Positions 1 through 6,503 of a DNA stretch of 9,276 nucleotides are shown in pieces. Within the stretch, counting starts at the first letter, position 1. Each line of letters begins with the position of its first letter. Position numbers and translations under genes: made by a program. Source of the DNA: Lachnospiraceae bacterium UBA4711. GTDB taxonomy: Bacteria; Bacillota; Clostridia; Lachnospirales; Lachnospiraceae. The notes under the pieces are model-generated. The model was not told where the DNA came from. It saw only the letters and a program-made list of their open reading frames with translations, and did not search any database. Where the stretch lies: the NCBI GenBank assembly GCA_002404515.1, contig DHJV01000164.1, positions 282-9,557 of the forward strand, read 5' to 3'.

Positions 1-14
1 AAGTTGGGGGAAAA

Positions 15-39
15 GTGGTAAAAAAGAGAAAAATACCAC
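15..39. repeat. Short inverted repeat upstream of the two-component operon
   Basis: GTGGTA (15-20) and TACCAC (34-39) form a perfect 6-bp inverted repeat around a 13-nt purine-rich, A-rich loop. No T-run follows, so it is not a clear intrinsic terminator of an upstream gene. It lies about 45 bases before the -10 element of the response regulator promoter and could be an operator or a chance hairpin. Nothing else recognisable was seen in 1-60. Confidence 0.3.
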
Positions 40-82
40 AATAGGGGAATCTACGAAAATTATGTGGAGACGTCAAACGACA

Positions 83-91
83 TGATATAAT
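83..91 (+). promoter_or_regulatory. Extended -10 promoter of the two-component operon
   Basis: TGATATAAT is a perfect extended -10 (TGn plus TATAAT). No good -35 is found 16-18 bases upstream (the best is the TGTGGA-like stretch at 63-68), which is usual for extended -10 promoters. Transcription would start near 97-98 and give a leader of about 68 nt before the start codon at 166. Confidence 0.6.
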
Positions 92-165
92 GGAAAACAA
101 AAAACGGAAATGAACATATAAAAGTCATTTGGTGATGATAAGCTCCAATTGAAAGGAGGACGCAT

Positions 166-861
166 ATGTACAGATTTCTAATGATAGAGGATGATATACA
201 GATCTGCGAGGTTGTGCAGGATTTCTTTGCCCGTGAAAGCAAGGAAACGATTCAGGTAGAAACTGCACAGGATGGAGAACTAGGTTTAGAAAAATTCTAC
301 GAGAACGAATTTGACCTTGTGCTGCTCGACATTATGCTGCCGGGGATGAACGGACTGGAGCTATGCCGTTATATGCGCAGACGGAGCGTAGTGCCGATCA
401 TCTTTCTGACGGCGAAGGACACCGAGCAGGATATGATGCAGGGATATGCGACCGGGTGCGATGATTATATGGTGAAGCCATTTTCCCTGTCTGTCTTATA
501 TGCGAAATGTCTGGCGATTATGAAGCGTGCAAAGGGCACAATACGCGAAGACGAGCTGGTGTGTGATACCATCCGTATGAATGTGCTGAAATATCGTGTG
601 ACTGTGGACGAGAAAGAGGTAGACCTGTCCCCGAAGGAATTCACGCTGCTCCGGATGCTGCTCGAAAACAAAGGCACATTGTTGCTTCGGGAACGGTTGT
701 TAATTGGCATCTGGGGATATGATTATGAGGGCACAGACCGGTGCGTGGATAACCATGTAAGGAAGCTTCGAAAGCACCTTGGAAATGCAGGCAGGTGCAT
801 CAAAACAGTAGTTGGAAAAGGATATAAGATCGAGGAAACGTTACCGAAGAAAGGGGCGTAA
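166..861 (+). CDS. OmpR/PhoB-family response regulator
   Basis: Cytoplasmic DNA-binding response regulator, 231 aa, the usual length of the family. The N-terminal receiver domain (about 3-118) has the acidic pocket D9/D10, the phosphoacceptor D55 in LLDIMLPGMNG, T82 in FLTA, Y101 and K104 in MVKPF, so all catalytic positions are present. A C-terminal winged-helix domain (about 134-227) has the recognition-helix region RCVDNHVRKLRKHL and the wing segment KTVVGKGYKIEE. The start is supported by AAAGGAGG at 152-159, six bases before the ATG. The histidine kinase starts 3 nt after the stop, so the two are one operon and a cognate pair. Phosphorylation by that kinase should change its binding to target promoters. 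The targets are not visible here; the neighbouring ECF sigma and metal genes are only candidates. Confidence 0.95.
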   Translation: MYRFLMIEDDIQICEVVQDFFARESKETIQVETAQDGELGLEKFYENEFDLVLLDIMLPGMNGLELCRYMRRRSVVPIIFLTAKDTEQDMMQGYATGCDDYMVKPFSLSVLYAKCLAIMKRAKGTIREDELVCDTIRMNVLKYRVTVDEKEVDLSPKEFTLLRMLLENKGTLLLRERLLIGIWGYDYEGTDRCVDNHVRKLRKHLGNAGRCIKTVVGKGYKIEETLPKKGA

Positions 862-864
862 CAT

Positions 865-2259
865 ATGAAAGGAAAAAAGAAGAAACTGGCTGGCAGATGG
901 AAGCGGGAAATGCGGAAGTACCGCTGGAATCTGATTTGGAAAGCTATATTAATTAACTGTCTGGCAATTGCGCTATTTTGGGGAGTATGCAGTTGGGTGC
1001 GTGGAAAAGCAAATATAGAAATAGGCAGTTATTTTACTGATGAAAGGACGTCTGTGCAGGATTATATAATCAGTGTATTATCGGATTCGGGATTGCTTGA
1101 AGAAAGAGAGAAATTAATAGAAAACAAAATTGAATTGAGAGACAGACAGGAGGATACGGATGGATTTTCCTTCCTGAACCGGGTATATGAACTTGGCACG
1201 GGAGAACTGATCTATGAAAACCAAAATCAGAAGGCAGATGATAAACTTCAGAAATTTGTTGATGAACGGATAGAGATGATTTCCGGAGCAAATAAACCAT
1301 ATTTTCAGGTTCAACTATATAATTCTGCGGGGGGAGAGAAAACAGAGAGCGGAACCATGGAAGTATTAATATTTGAAGGCATACATAACGAGGCCTTAAA
1401 ATTACGCGGAGATTATCTAATGTATGGACAGCGTGTATACAATGGGACAGGAAAAGGATATGTAGTTCTGTCGGCAATGTATGCGAATCCCTATACCTGG
1501 TATCCGCAGATGTTTCGTATTTTAGTTGTAGGAGCTTATAGTTGTTTGATTTTACTGTTAGGTTCCGTGTTATTGCTGTTGATCAGTTGTCGGCACAAGA
1601 AAGCAAAGCTGCTTGGAAAGGAGCAAAATGAGGAGCTGCTGCTCGCCATCGCACATGATGTGCGCGGTCCTCTGATGGCAATCGGCGGATACGCAGAGAA
1701 CATGGGACAGTTGATCGAAGCAGAAGAGGGCAGACACTACCGGGATGAGATTTTGTCAAATGTCGCATATATGAACTCTATGATAACAAACATGATCTGC
1801 TATCTGAAAGATCAGGAGGCAGATAAAGGCGAGAAATCCGCGGTTTCCATCCGGGAGATATTCGAGAAGAAGACTGCGCAATATCAGGATCTGATTGACA
1901 AAAACAAGCTGACAATCGAGATTTGCGGAGATGTGAAGCTGCAGACGGATGCGAAGATGTTCGGTTATATCGCGGATAATCTGGTGACGAACGCAGTCAA
2001 ATACGCAAGGCCGGAGACGAAAGTGCAGATCCGGATCGACAAAGATTCCGTGACCGTGCGGAATCAGGCGGCACATATCCCGGATTGTACGCCGGAAGAA
2101 CTGTGGAATCCGACCAAGAAGGGGGATGATGTGCGAACCGGCAGAAATGGCGGCGGCATGGGACTTGGCATTGTGCGGCGATTCTTAGATGCCTGCGGGT
2201 ATACCGGAGAGATCCGGATGGAGGATGGCGTGTTTGAAGTGACAATCAATCTAAAATAA
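865..2259 (+). CDS. Membrane sensor histidine kinase
   Basis: 464-aa sensor kinase paired with the preceding regulator. Order: a very basic cytoplasmic N-terminus (1-20), TM1 about 23-45, an extracytoplasmic sensor of about 165 residues, TM2 about 216-241, then only about 20 residues to the H-box, so there is no room for a HAMP domain. The dimerisation/phosphotransfer helix carries H264 in AIAHDVRGPLMAIGGY. The ATPase domain has the N-box DNLVTNAVKYA (N376) and a glycine-rich G2 box GGGMGLGIV (429-437). The usual G1 motif (DxGxG) is replaced by NQAAH around 400-404, so ATP binding may be altered. The start has GAAAGGGG upstream. G+C is about 32% in the sensor part and about 57% in the kinase part (hand counts), with the break at the TM2/H-box junction. 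No recognisable ligand-binding domain was identified in the sensor region. Confidence 0.92.
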   Translation: MKGKKKKLAGRWKREMRKYRWNLIWKAILINCLAIALFWGVCSWVRGKANIEIGSYFTDERTSVQDYIISVLSDSGLLEEREKLIENKIELRDRQEDTDGFSFLNRVYELGTGELIYENQNQKADDKLQKFVDERIEMISGANKPYFQVQLYNSAGGEKTESGTMEVLIFEGIHNEALKLRGDYLMYGQRVYNGTGKGYVVLSAMYANPYTWYPQMFRILVVGAYSCLILLLGSVLLLLISCRHKKAKLLGKEQNEELLLAIAHDVRGPLMAIGGYAENMGQLIEAEEGRHYRDEILSNVAYMNSMITNMICYLKDQEADKGEKSAVSIREIFEKKTAQYQDLIDKNKLTIEICGDVKLQTDAKMFGYIADNLVTNAVKYARPETKVQIRIDKDSVTVRNQAAHIPDCTPEELWNPTKKGDDVRTGRNGGGMGLGIVRRFLDACGYTGEIRMEDGVFEVTINLK

Positions 2260-2270
2260 TTGGAATAGAC

Positions 2271-2299
2271 GGAACCTTTTCTATGCAGACTGCATCTAA
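2271..2299 (+). promoter_or_regulatory. ECF-type promoter, probably autoregulated by the sigma factor
   Basis: GGAACC followed by TTTT (2271-2280) resembles the AAC-type -35 of ECF promoters, and CATCTAA (2293-2299) resembles the CGTC-type -10, with a 16-bp spacer. ECF sigma genes of Firmicutes commonly sit behind a promoter they recognise themselves, so autoregulation is inferred. The -10 has CATC rather than the more typical CGTC. A palindrome, ATGCAG-A-CTGCAT (2283-2295), fills the spacer and touches the -10, and a 16-bp near-palindrome lies at 2304-2319. Confidence 0.6.
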
Positions 2300-2303
2300 C
2301 CTA

Positions 2304-2319
2304 TGTAAGACGTTTTACA
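2304..2319. promoter_or_regulatory. Near-perfect 16-bp palindrome in the sigma-factor leader
   Basis: TGTAAGACGTTTTACA has seven of eight complementary pairs, the exception being a G/T pair. It lies a few bases after the expected start of the ECF-type promoter transcript, a place where a repressor could act. No regulator can be named from the sequence, and an A/T-rich chance palindrome is possible. Confidence 0.3.
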
Positions 2320-2350
2320 AATATCCTGAAAATGCGGAAAGGAGTACGCG

Positions 2351-2848
2351 GTGACAAAGGAAGAATTTGCGCAGGTTGTTCTTGACTCCACGGACAGCCT
2401 GTATCGAATATCAAAATCGATTCTGAAAAATGATGTGGATTGCGAAGATGCGGTGCAGGAGGCAATTACGATTGCTTTTGAAAAACTGTACACCCTGCGG
2501 AAAGACTGTTATGCGAAAACATGGCTGGTACGGATTGTAATGAATGAGTGCTACAAAATTGCACGTCGCAAAGAACGTGAATATGCGACGGAGCAGTCAG
2601 ATATGCTGGAACAGCAGGAAAAATCAGAACCAACCGGACTGAAACTGGAACAATCGGATGTGTATCAGGCATTGCTTGCGCTGGAGGAACGACAGCGTGT
2701 GGTGTTGGTGCTTTTCTACGTGGAAGAATATTCCCTAAAGGAGATTGCCCGTATCATAAATGTCCCAGTTGGAACAGTAAAAAGCCGGCTGAACCGCGGA
2801 AGAAAGCAACTGCGAAAATGGTTTGAGGAGGAATTCGTCTATGAGTGA
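2351..2848 (+). CDS. ECF-family RNA polymerase sigma factor
   Basis: 165-aa group 4 (extracytoplasmic function) sigma factor. Region sigma-2 (about 8-75) has the core-binding stretch DCEDAVQEAITIAF followed by KTWLVRIVMNECYK, typical of the -10 recognition region. An acidic linker (about 80-105) leads to region sigma-4 (about 106-160), with LALEERQRVVLVLFYVEE and the helix-turn-helix YSLKEIARIINVPVGTVKSR that reads the -35. The start codon is GTG, chosen because AAAGGAG (2338-2344) lies six bases upstream. The anti-sigma gene begins inside the last codons, giving translational coupling. By family knowledge it is held inactive by the membrane partner until an envelope signal releases it. It is similar in layout to SigV/SigM-type sigma factors, but the exact subgroup is not determined. 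Confidence 0.93.
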   Translation: MTKEEFAQVVLDSTDSLYRISKSILKNDVDCEDAVQEAITIAFEKLYTLRKDCYAKTWLVRIVMNECYKIARRKEREYATEQSDMLEQQEKSEPTGLKLEQSDVYQALLALEERQRVVLVLFYVEEYSLKEIARIINVPVGTVKSRLNRGRKQLRKWFEEEFVYE

Positions 2849-3956
2849 AATGGAAATGGAACTGAAAAAATGGGCTTGCACAAAGGCACCCACACAATAT
2901 AAAAAAATAGTAGAACAGGCGGTAAATGCGCAGCTTGTAACGAAACAGGCGGAAGAACAGGAAAAACGGCGAAGTGCAAAGTATATGACTATGAGAAAAA
3001 TCAGACGTACTGCGATCATTGTTGCGGCTTGCCTGCTCTTTGCGGGCAGTACGGTTACGCTTGCGAATCCGGGCATCTGGCAGGATTTTCTTTCCAGACT
3101 TGGGAACAATGCAAAGGATGCAGAGACGTTGATTCAGTCAGATATTGCAGAAGATGTATCTGGGGATCTCTATGAGGTGGAGGATGTGTATCTGGATGGC
3201 AGAAGACTGGTATTTACAGCAAAGAAGGTCGACGGAAATGAGATTGCTACGCCACTTAATTGTTCGGATCATGCAAGCGTCAATGGCATCGATTGTATGA
3301 TGAACGAGTTTCAATACGCCGGAGATGGTATTTATGAAGGCGAGATCTATCTGGCACAGGAACTTGTCGGAACGGATTTGAATGGAGCGGCACTGGAGGT
3401 TTCTTTCTCTTTTAATGTCTCAGGAAGCGGAGAGACAATCGAGAAAAAATGGTGTTCCTTTACGATTCCAGCAGATATGACACAAAGTCTGATGGCACAG
3501 ACCGAACTGTTTCAGAGTGAAAAGGTCGAAATCAAACAGGCAGATGCGCAGGGAAATGTACAAGTTGTCGGAACTGTGTGGGGCGAATTTATAAAGGCTC
3601 CATCGGGCGTAGATATGATATTGCATTATGAATTTTCCGGGGCAGATGCGAGAGCACATGCATTTTCGTATATTGGCGGATTCGGGAAATATGATATGTT
3701 GTGGGGATATAAACTTGTGGACAGTCAGGGGACGGAGATCGAGGTCGGCATGAATCCGCAGAACGAAGTGGATGAGGCAAATCGGTATTGCATTGATCTG
3801 TATCAGAATATAAGTAATCTGGATTACACATCGGATTCGGTGACGATCATCCCTGTGAGCTGTGATTATTACAAGAGCGGCGAATTCGATGGCAAGCCAA
3901 TCGAAAGCACCGTGCAGGAACATCCGGAGCTTGCCATTAGGATTCCGATGAAGTGA
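2841..3956 (+). CDS. Membrane anti-sigma factor, DUF4179-like
   Basis: 371-aa single-pass membrane protein. A cytoplasmic N-terminus of about 55 residues, rich in charge and helix (probably the sigma-binding part), is followed by a basic stop RKIRR and a transmembrane helix at 57-75. The extracytoplasmic part of nearly 300 residues starts with LANPGIWQDFLSRLGNNAKDAE and continues as beta-rich sequence with Ig-like features. Gene order and architecture match DUF4179-type proteins encoded after ECF sigma genes in Clostridia and Bacilli. The reading frame is open from a TTG at 2823, but GAGGAGGAA (2825-2833) is a ribosome binding site correctly spaced for the ATG at 2841, so I use that start. 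It overlaps the sigma stop by 8 nt. No zinc-binding anti-sigma (HxxxCxxC) motif is seen. The function is inferred from context and family resemblance. Confidence 0.82.
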   Translation: MSEMEMELKKWACTKAPTQYKKIVEQAVNAQLVTKQAEEQEKRRSAKYMTMRKIRRTAIIVAACLLFAGSTVTLANPGIWQDFLSRLGNNAKDAETLIQSDIAEDVSGDLYEVEDVYLDGRRLVFTAKKVDGNEIATPLNCSDHASVNGIDCMMNEFQYAGDGIYEGEIYLAQELVGTDLNGAALEVSFSFNVSGSGETIEKKWCSFTIPADMTQSLMAQTELFQSEKVEIKQADAQGNVQVVGTVWGEFIKAPSGVDMILHYEFSGADARAHAFSYIGGFGKYDMLWGYKLVDSQGTEIEVGMNPQNEVDEANRYCIDLYQNISNLDYTSDSVTIIPVSCDYYKSGEFDGKPIESTVQEHPELAIRIPMK

Positions 3957-3960
3957 GGGC

Positions 3961-4028
3961 GATAACAAACCATATTATAAGTTATCATGCGACAGCGTGC
4001 TTCGTTATAGTAGAGCAAATCGGATAAC
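3961..4028. other. Convergent intergenic region with repeated GATAAC/GTTAT arms
   Basis: The 71 bases between the anti-sigma gene and the convergent LysR gene hold GATAAC (3961-3966) facing GTTATC (3981-3986), and GTTAT (4004-4008) facing ATAAC (4024-4028). Either pair could fold as a weak A/T-rich hairpin on both strands. There is no G/C-rich stem with a T-run, so a classical bidirectional terminator is not evident. Confidence 0.25.
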
Positions 4029-4876
4029 TACATGAAAATCGACTGACACAATTCCCATTTATTGTTCTTACAGATCATGTAACTGTTGATAACCGGTGTT
4101 TCCAAGTCCAGCAGCGGAATGACGCGGAGCTTGCCTGTCTCTAGGAATGGACGCGCGGTATCCGCAGGCAGAAACGTGTAGCTTTCTGAGCCAAGCAAAA
4201 AAGGAATGATCTTGGAACAGTCATCGATTTCCAGCGAAAACTGGTGGTAGCGCGGAAATAAGTTTCGGATGAATTGTCCGACATCCTGCAGGGCAAAATT
4301 GCACATCAGGTAATTCTCAGCAATCAACGCCTGCTTCGTGATGCCACGCGCATACATCGTATTATAATAATCCGTCACTAAAATCATCTTATCCTGCTTG
4401 TAAACCTCGCAGTGATAGGATGATTTTTTCATTGGAAGGTAGGTGAAGATCACATCGAAGATATCGTTCTGCAGCTGCTCCATCAACAGGTTGGAAAGAC
4501 CAATTGTGATTTTCAGGGCGTCGTTTGGAAACTGCCGTTGATGTTTTAAAATAATCGGCGCCAGATGACCTTCGTAGATCGAATCAGAACACCCGATGCG
4601 AAGGTGTTTTTCATATTTGTGCAGGGAACTGATCTCAGAGAGTGACGCATTTGTCAGTGTGATGACCTTCTCTGCATAGTCCCTGAACTGCTCCCCTTCC
4701 ACGGTCAGCTCCACGCTGCGGTTGTTGCGCGTGAACAGCGCAATATTCAGCTCTTTTTCCAGCTCGTTGATACGGTTTGTTACGGTAGACTGGGCGACAA
4801 AAAGCTGCGCGGCGGTGCGTGTATAGTTCTTCGTATTGGCAAGTGTCAGAAACGTATTTAATGCTTCGATATCCAT
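4028..4876 (-). CDS. LysR-family transcriptional regulator
   Basis: 282-aa regulator, slightly shorter than the usual 290-310 aa. An N-terminal winged helix-turn-helix (about 1-60) reads MDIEALNTFLTLANTKNYTRTAAQLF then VAQSTVTNRINELEKELN and LFTRNNRSVELTVEG, the standard LysR signature. A linker helix (about 60-88) leads to the effector-binding domain (about 90-275), with the typical LRIGCSDSIY opening. The start is supported by AGGAG on the minus strand (4882-4886), five bases before the ATG. It is divergent from the citrate/homocitrate-synthase-like gene, the classic arrangement for a LysR regulator controlling its neighbour and itself, so control by a metabolite of that pathway is inferred. 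The effector cannot be read from the sequence. It ends with a TAG in the convergent gap with the anti-sigma gene. Confidence 0.93.
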   Translation of the reverse strand: MDIEALNTFLTLANTKNYTRTAAQLFVAQSTVTNRINELEKELNIALFTRNNRSVELTVEGEQFRDYAEKVITLTNASLSEISSLHKYEKHLRIGCSDSIYEGHLAPIILKHQRQFPNDALKITIGLSNLLMEQLQNDIFDVIFTYLPMKKSSYHCEVYKQDKMILVTDYYNTMYARGITKQALIAENYLMCNFALQDVGQFIRNLFPRYHQFSLEIDDCSKIIPFLLGSESYTFLPADTARPFLETGKLRVIPLLDLETPVINSYMICKNNKWELCQSIFM

Positions 4877-4926
4877 AAAAACTCCTGTTATTCGTAAATT
4901 CGATTATTATTATCAAAATTATCTAT

Positions 4927-4956
4927 TTTACATATAATATAGCATATGCTTATAAT
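4927..4956 (+). promoter_or_regulatory. Promoter of the synthase gene
   Basis: TTTACA (4927-4932, five of six consensus bases) and a perfect TATAAT (4951-4956) are separated by 18 bp. Transcription would start near 4962-4963, leaving a leader of about 40 nt before the ATG at 5004. The promoter lies in the 127-bp gap shared with the divergent LysR gene, where it could be activated or repressed by that regulator. No equally clear minus-strand promoter for the LysR gene was found. Confidence 0.65.
4940..4952. promoter_or_regulatory. Candidate LysR-type operator (T-N11-A palindrome)
   Basis: T-AGCATATGCTT-A fits the loose T-N11-A motif of LysR-family sites and contains the perfect 10-bp palindrome AGCATATGCT (4941-4950). 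It fills the promoter spacer and abuts the -10 of the synthase promoter, a position more typical of repression than activation. Assignment to the adjacent LysR regulator is inferred from location only. Confidence 0.4.
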
Positions 4957-5003
4957 GAGTGCAACAAAATTGGATGAAACATCCGAAGGATGGAGGACGG
5001 CAT

Positions 5004-6374
5004 ATGCAGGAAATCAGACTAAGCAGTAAGACAAACAAATTGGAATTGGACCCATACAGCTATCAGTTACAGGACGTGGAATCCCCGGAGCTTTTCCGAG
5101 AGATGTTCCCGTATACTGAGACGCCGAAGATTGCATTTAACTATCGCCGGGTACCTGAGAATATGCCGGAGGATATCTTCATCACGGATACGACATTTCG
5201 TGACGGGCAGCAGTCACGCGCACCGTACACAATGGAGCAGATGGTGCACATCTACAAGCTTTTACATGAGCTTGGCGGACCGAATGGCATGATCCGACAG
5301 ACTGAATTCTTTGTGTATTCGGAGAAAGACCGCAAGGCACTTGAGAAATGTATGGAGTTAGGCTATGAGTTCCCGGAGATCACGACATGGATTCGGGCGA
5401 ATAAGAAAGATTTCGAGATGGTGAAATCCATCGGAGTCAAGGAGACGGGCGTGCTTGTGAGTTGTTCAGACTACCATATCTTCCACAAGATGGGACTGAC
5501 AAGAAAGCAGGCGTTAGATAAATACCTTGGAATCGTGTCAGATTGCATTGAAGCAGGACTCCGCCCACGGTGCCATTTCGAGGATATTACGCGTGCGGAT
5601 TTCTATGGATTCGTTGTGCCTTTTGCAAACCGTTTGATGGAAATGTCCGAGCAAAGCGGCGTACCGATCAAGATCCGTGCCTGTGACACAATGGGATTTG
5701 GCGTGCCATATCCGGGTGCATCCTTGCCGCGAAGCGTGTCCGGTATTATCTATGGCTTGCAGCATTATTCCGGCGTACCATCCGAGATGCTGGAGTGGCA
5801 TGGCCACAACGATTTCTACAAGGGTGTCGTAAATGCGACAACTGCATGGATGTACGGCGCAAGTGCTGTCAACTGCTCATTGCTCGGAATCGGAGAGCGT
5901 ACCGGAAATGTACCGCTCGAAGCGATGGTATTTGAATATGCGTCCCTGCGCGGACACTTAAATGGGATGAACACGAAGGTAATCACAGAGATTGCAGACT
6001 ATATCAGCAAAGAAACAGGTTATGAGATTCCGCCAATGACACCGTTTGTCGGCGAGAACTTCAACCTGACAAGAGCCGGTATCCATGCCGATGGAATGCT
6101 CAAAAACCATGAGATCTACAATATTTTCGATACCGACACGCTGCTTGACCGTCCACCAAAGGTATCGGTCAACAGCACATCCGGGATCGCCGGTGTCGGC
6201 TACTGGATCAACCAGTACCGCAAGAAGAAAGGGCTTGAACCGGTTGATAAAAAATCGCCCCTCGTGCGCCGTGTGTACGACTGGGTACAGGAACAGTACG
6301 ACGAGGGGCGGATTACAATTATCAGTGATGCGGAACTTACACGGCAGACCGAGCTTGCGATGGAAGCAGAGTGA
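5004..6374 (+). CDS. Re-citrate synthase-like enzyme of the homocitrate/isopropylmalate synthase family
   Basis: 456-aa cytoplasmic enzyme of the DRE-TIM metallolyase family, which condenses acetyl-CoA with a 2-oxo acid. A leader of about 55 residues precedes the TIM barrel. Motifs: ITDTTFRDGQQSRAPY with catalytic R66 and metal ligand D67, RPRCHFEDITRADFYGFVVP (186-205), KIRACDTMGFGVPYPG, the metal-binding HGHND (266-270), and GIGERTGNVPLE (295-306). Length and motif wording recall the Re-citrate synthase of Clostridium kluyveri, which makes citrate from oxaloacetate and is often annotated as isopropylmalate or homocitrate synthase. That substrate is my inference from memory of the family. 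There is no long C-terminal LeuA regulatory domain, which argues against a classical isopropylmalate synthase. The frame is open from a GTG at 4959, but GGAGGA (4992-4997) is correctly spaced for the ATG at 5004. Confidence 0.8.
   Translation: MQEIRLSSKTNKLELDPYSYQLQDVESPELFREMFPYTETPKIAFNYRRVPENMPEDIFITDTTFRDGQQSRAPYTMEQMVHIYKLLHELGGPNGMIRQTEFFVYSEKDRKALEKCMELGYEFPEITTWIRANKKDFEMVKSIGVKETGVLVSCSDYHIFHKMGLTRKQALDKYLGIVSDCIEAGLRPRCHFEDITRADFYGFVVPFANRLMEMSEQSGVPIKIRACDTMGFGVPYPGASLPRSVSGIIYGLQHYSGVPSEMLEWHGHNDFYKGVVNATTAWMYGASAVNCSLLGIGERTGNVPLEAMVFEYASLRGHLNGMNTKVITEIADYISKETGYEIPPMTPFVGENFNLTRAGIHADGMLKNHEIYNIFDTDTLLDRPPKVSVNSTSGIAGVGYWINQYRKKKGLEPVDKKSPLVRRVYDWVQEQYDEGRITIISDAELTRQTELAMEAE
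6256..6310. repeat. 10-bp perfect inverted repeat inside the end of the synthase gene
   Basis: CGCCCCTCGT (6256-6265) and ACGAGGGGCG (6301-6310) are exact reverse complements separated by 35 nt. In mRNA they would make a G/C-rich stem about 60-120 nt before the stop codon. The codons encode ordinary protein (SPLVRRV ... YDEGR), so it may be coincidence. No T-run follows. Confidence 0.35.
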
Positions 6375-6378
6375 TGCG

Positions 6379-6447
6379 GGAACGTGTGGATGAAAATTGC
6401 CGGAACGAGAGGATCAAAAGCACAGGAACGTGTGAATAAAAATATAG
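6379..6447 (+). repeat. Three 23-bp tandem direct repeats upstream of the zinc-operon promoter
   Basis: Three units begin at 6379, 6402 and 6425, each 23 bp, with an 18-bp conserved core GGAACGwGwGrATnAAAA and a variable 5-bp tail. Cores 1/2 match at 15 of 18 positions, 1/3 at 16, and 2/3 at 14. They lie between the synthase stop (6374) and the -35 element (6450). The period is not a multiple of three, so a coding repeat is unlikely. The layout, about two helical turns per unit just upstream of -35, resembles an array of regulator-binding sites. I do not recognise the core as a known Zur, AdcR or Fur box. The 197-bp gap 6375-6571 also holds the promoter and an inverted repeat. Confidence 0.8.
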
Positions 6448-6449
6448 AT

Positions 6450-6478
6450 TTGACAAATATACTATCCTGTGCTAAAAA
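6450..6478 (+). promoter_or_regulatory. Promoter of the zinc-uptake operon
   Basis: TTGACA (6450-6455) is a perfect -35. With a 17-bp spacer it is followed by TAAAAA (6473-6478) preceded by TGC, giving an extended -10. The transcript would start near 6485 and carry a leader of about 87 nt containing the inverted repeat at 6504-6544. The first repeat base of -35 lies only two bases after the tandem repeat array. Confidence 0.65.
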
Positions 6479-6503
6479 TGTGGATAGTCGGATGACAACA
6501 TAG

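Noticed and set aside
2823..2840. Anti-sigma start at TTG 2823
   Set aside because: The first six codons are the ribosome binding site GAGGAGGAA itself, which is correctly spaced for the ATG at 2841.
3420..3968. Minus-strand open frame of 182 codons opposite the anti-sigma gene
   Set aside because: The product looks like a shadow translation (His/Ile/Cys-rich, no domain), and the plus frame has a ribosome binding site, membrane helix and operon context.
4959..5003. Synthase start at GTG 4959
   Set aside because: It would lie at or before the expected transcription start (TATAAT at 4951-4956), while the ATG at 5004 has GGAGGA six bases upstream.
6085..6393. Plus-strand open frame of 102 codons overlapping the synthase end
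   Set aside because: It is another frame of a strongly conserved enzyme, has no ribosome binding site and gives a low-complexity, Arg/Ser/Thr-rich product.
6379..6447. CRISPR array
   Set aside because: The 23-bp units are contiguous with only 5-bp variable tails, so there are no spacers of proper length and no cas genes nearby.
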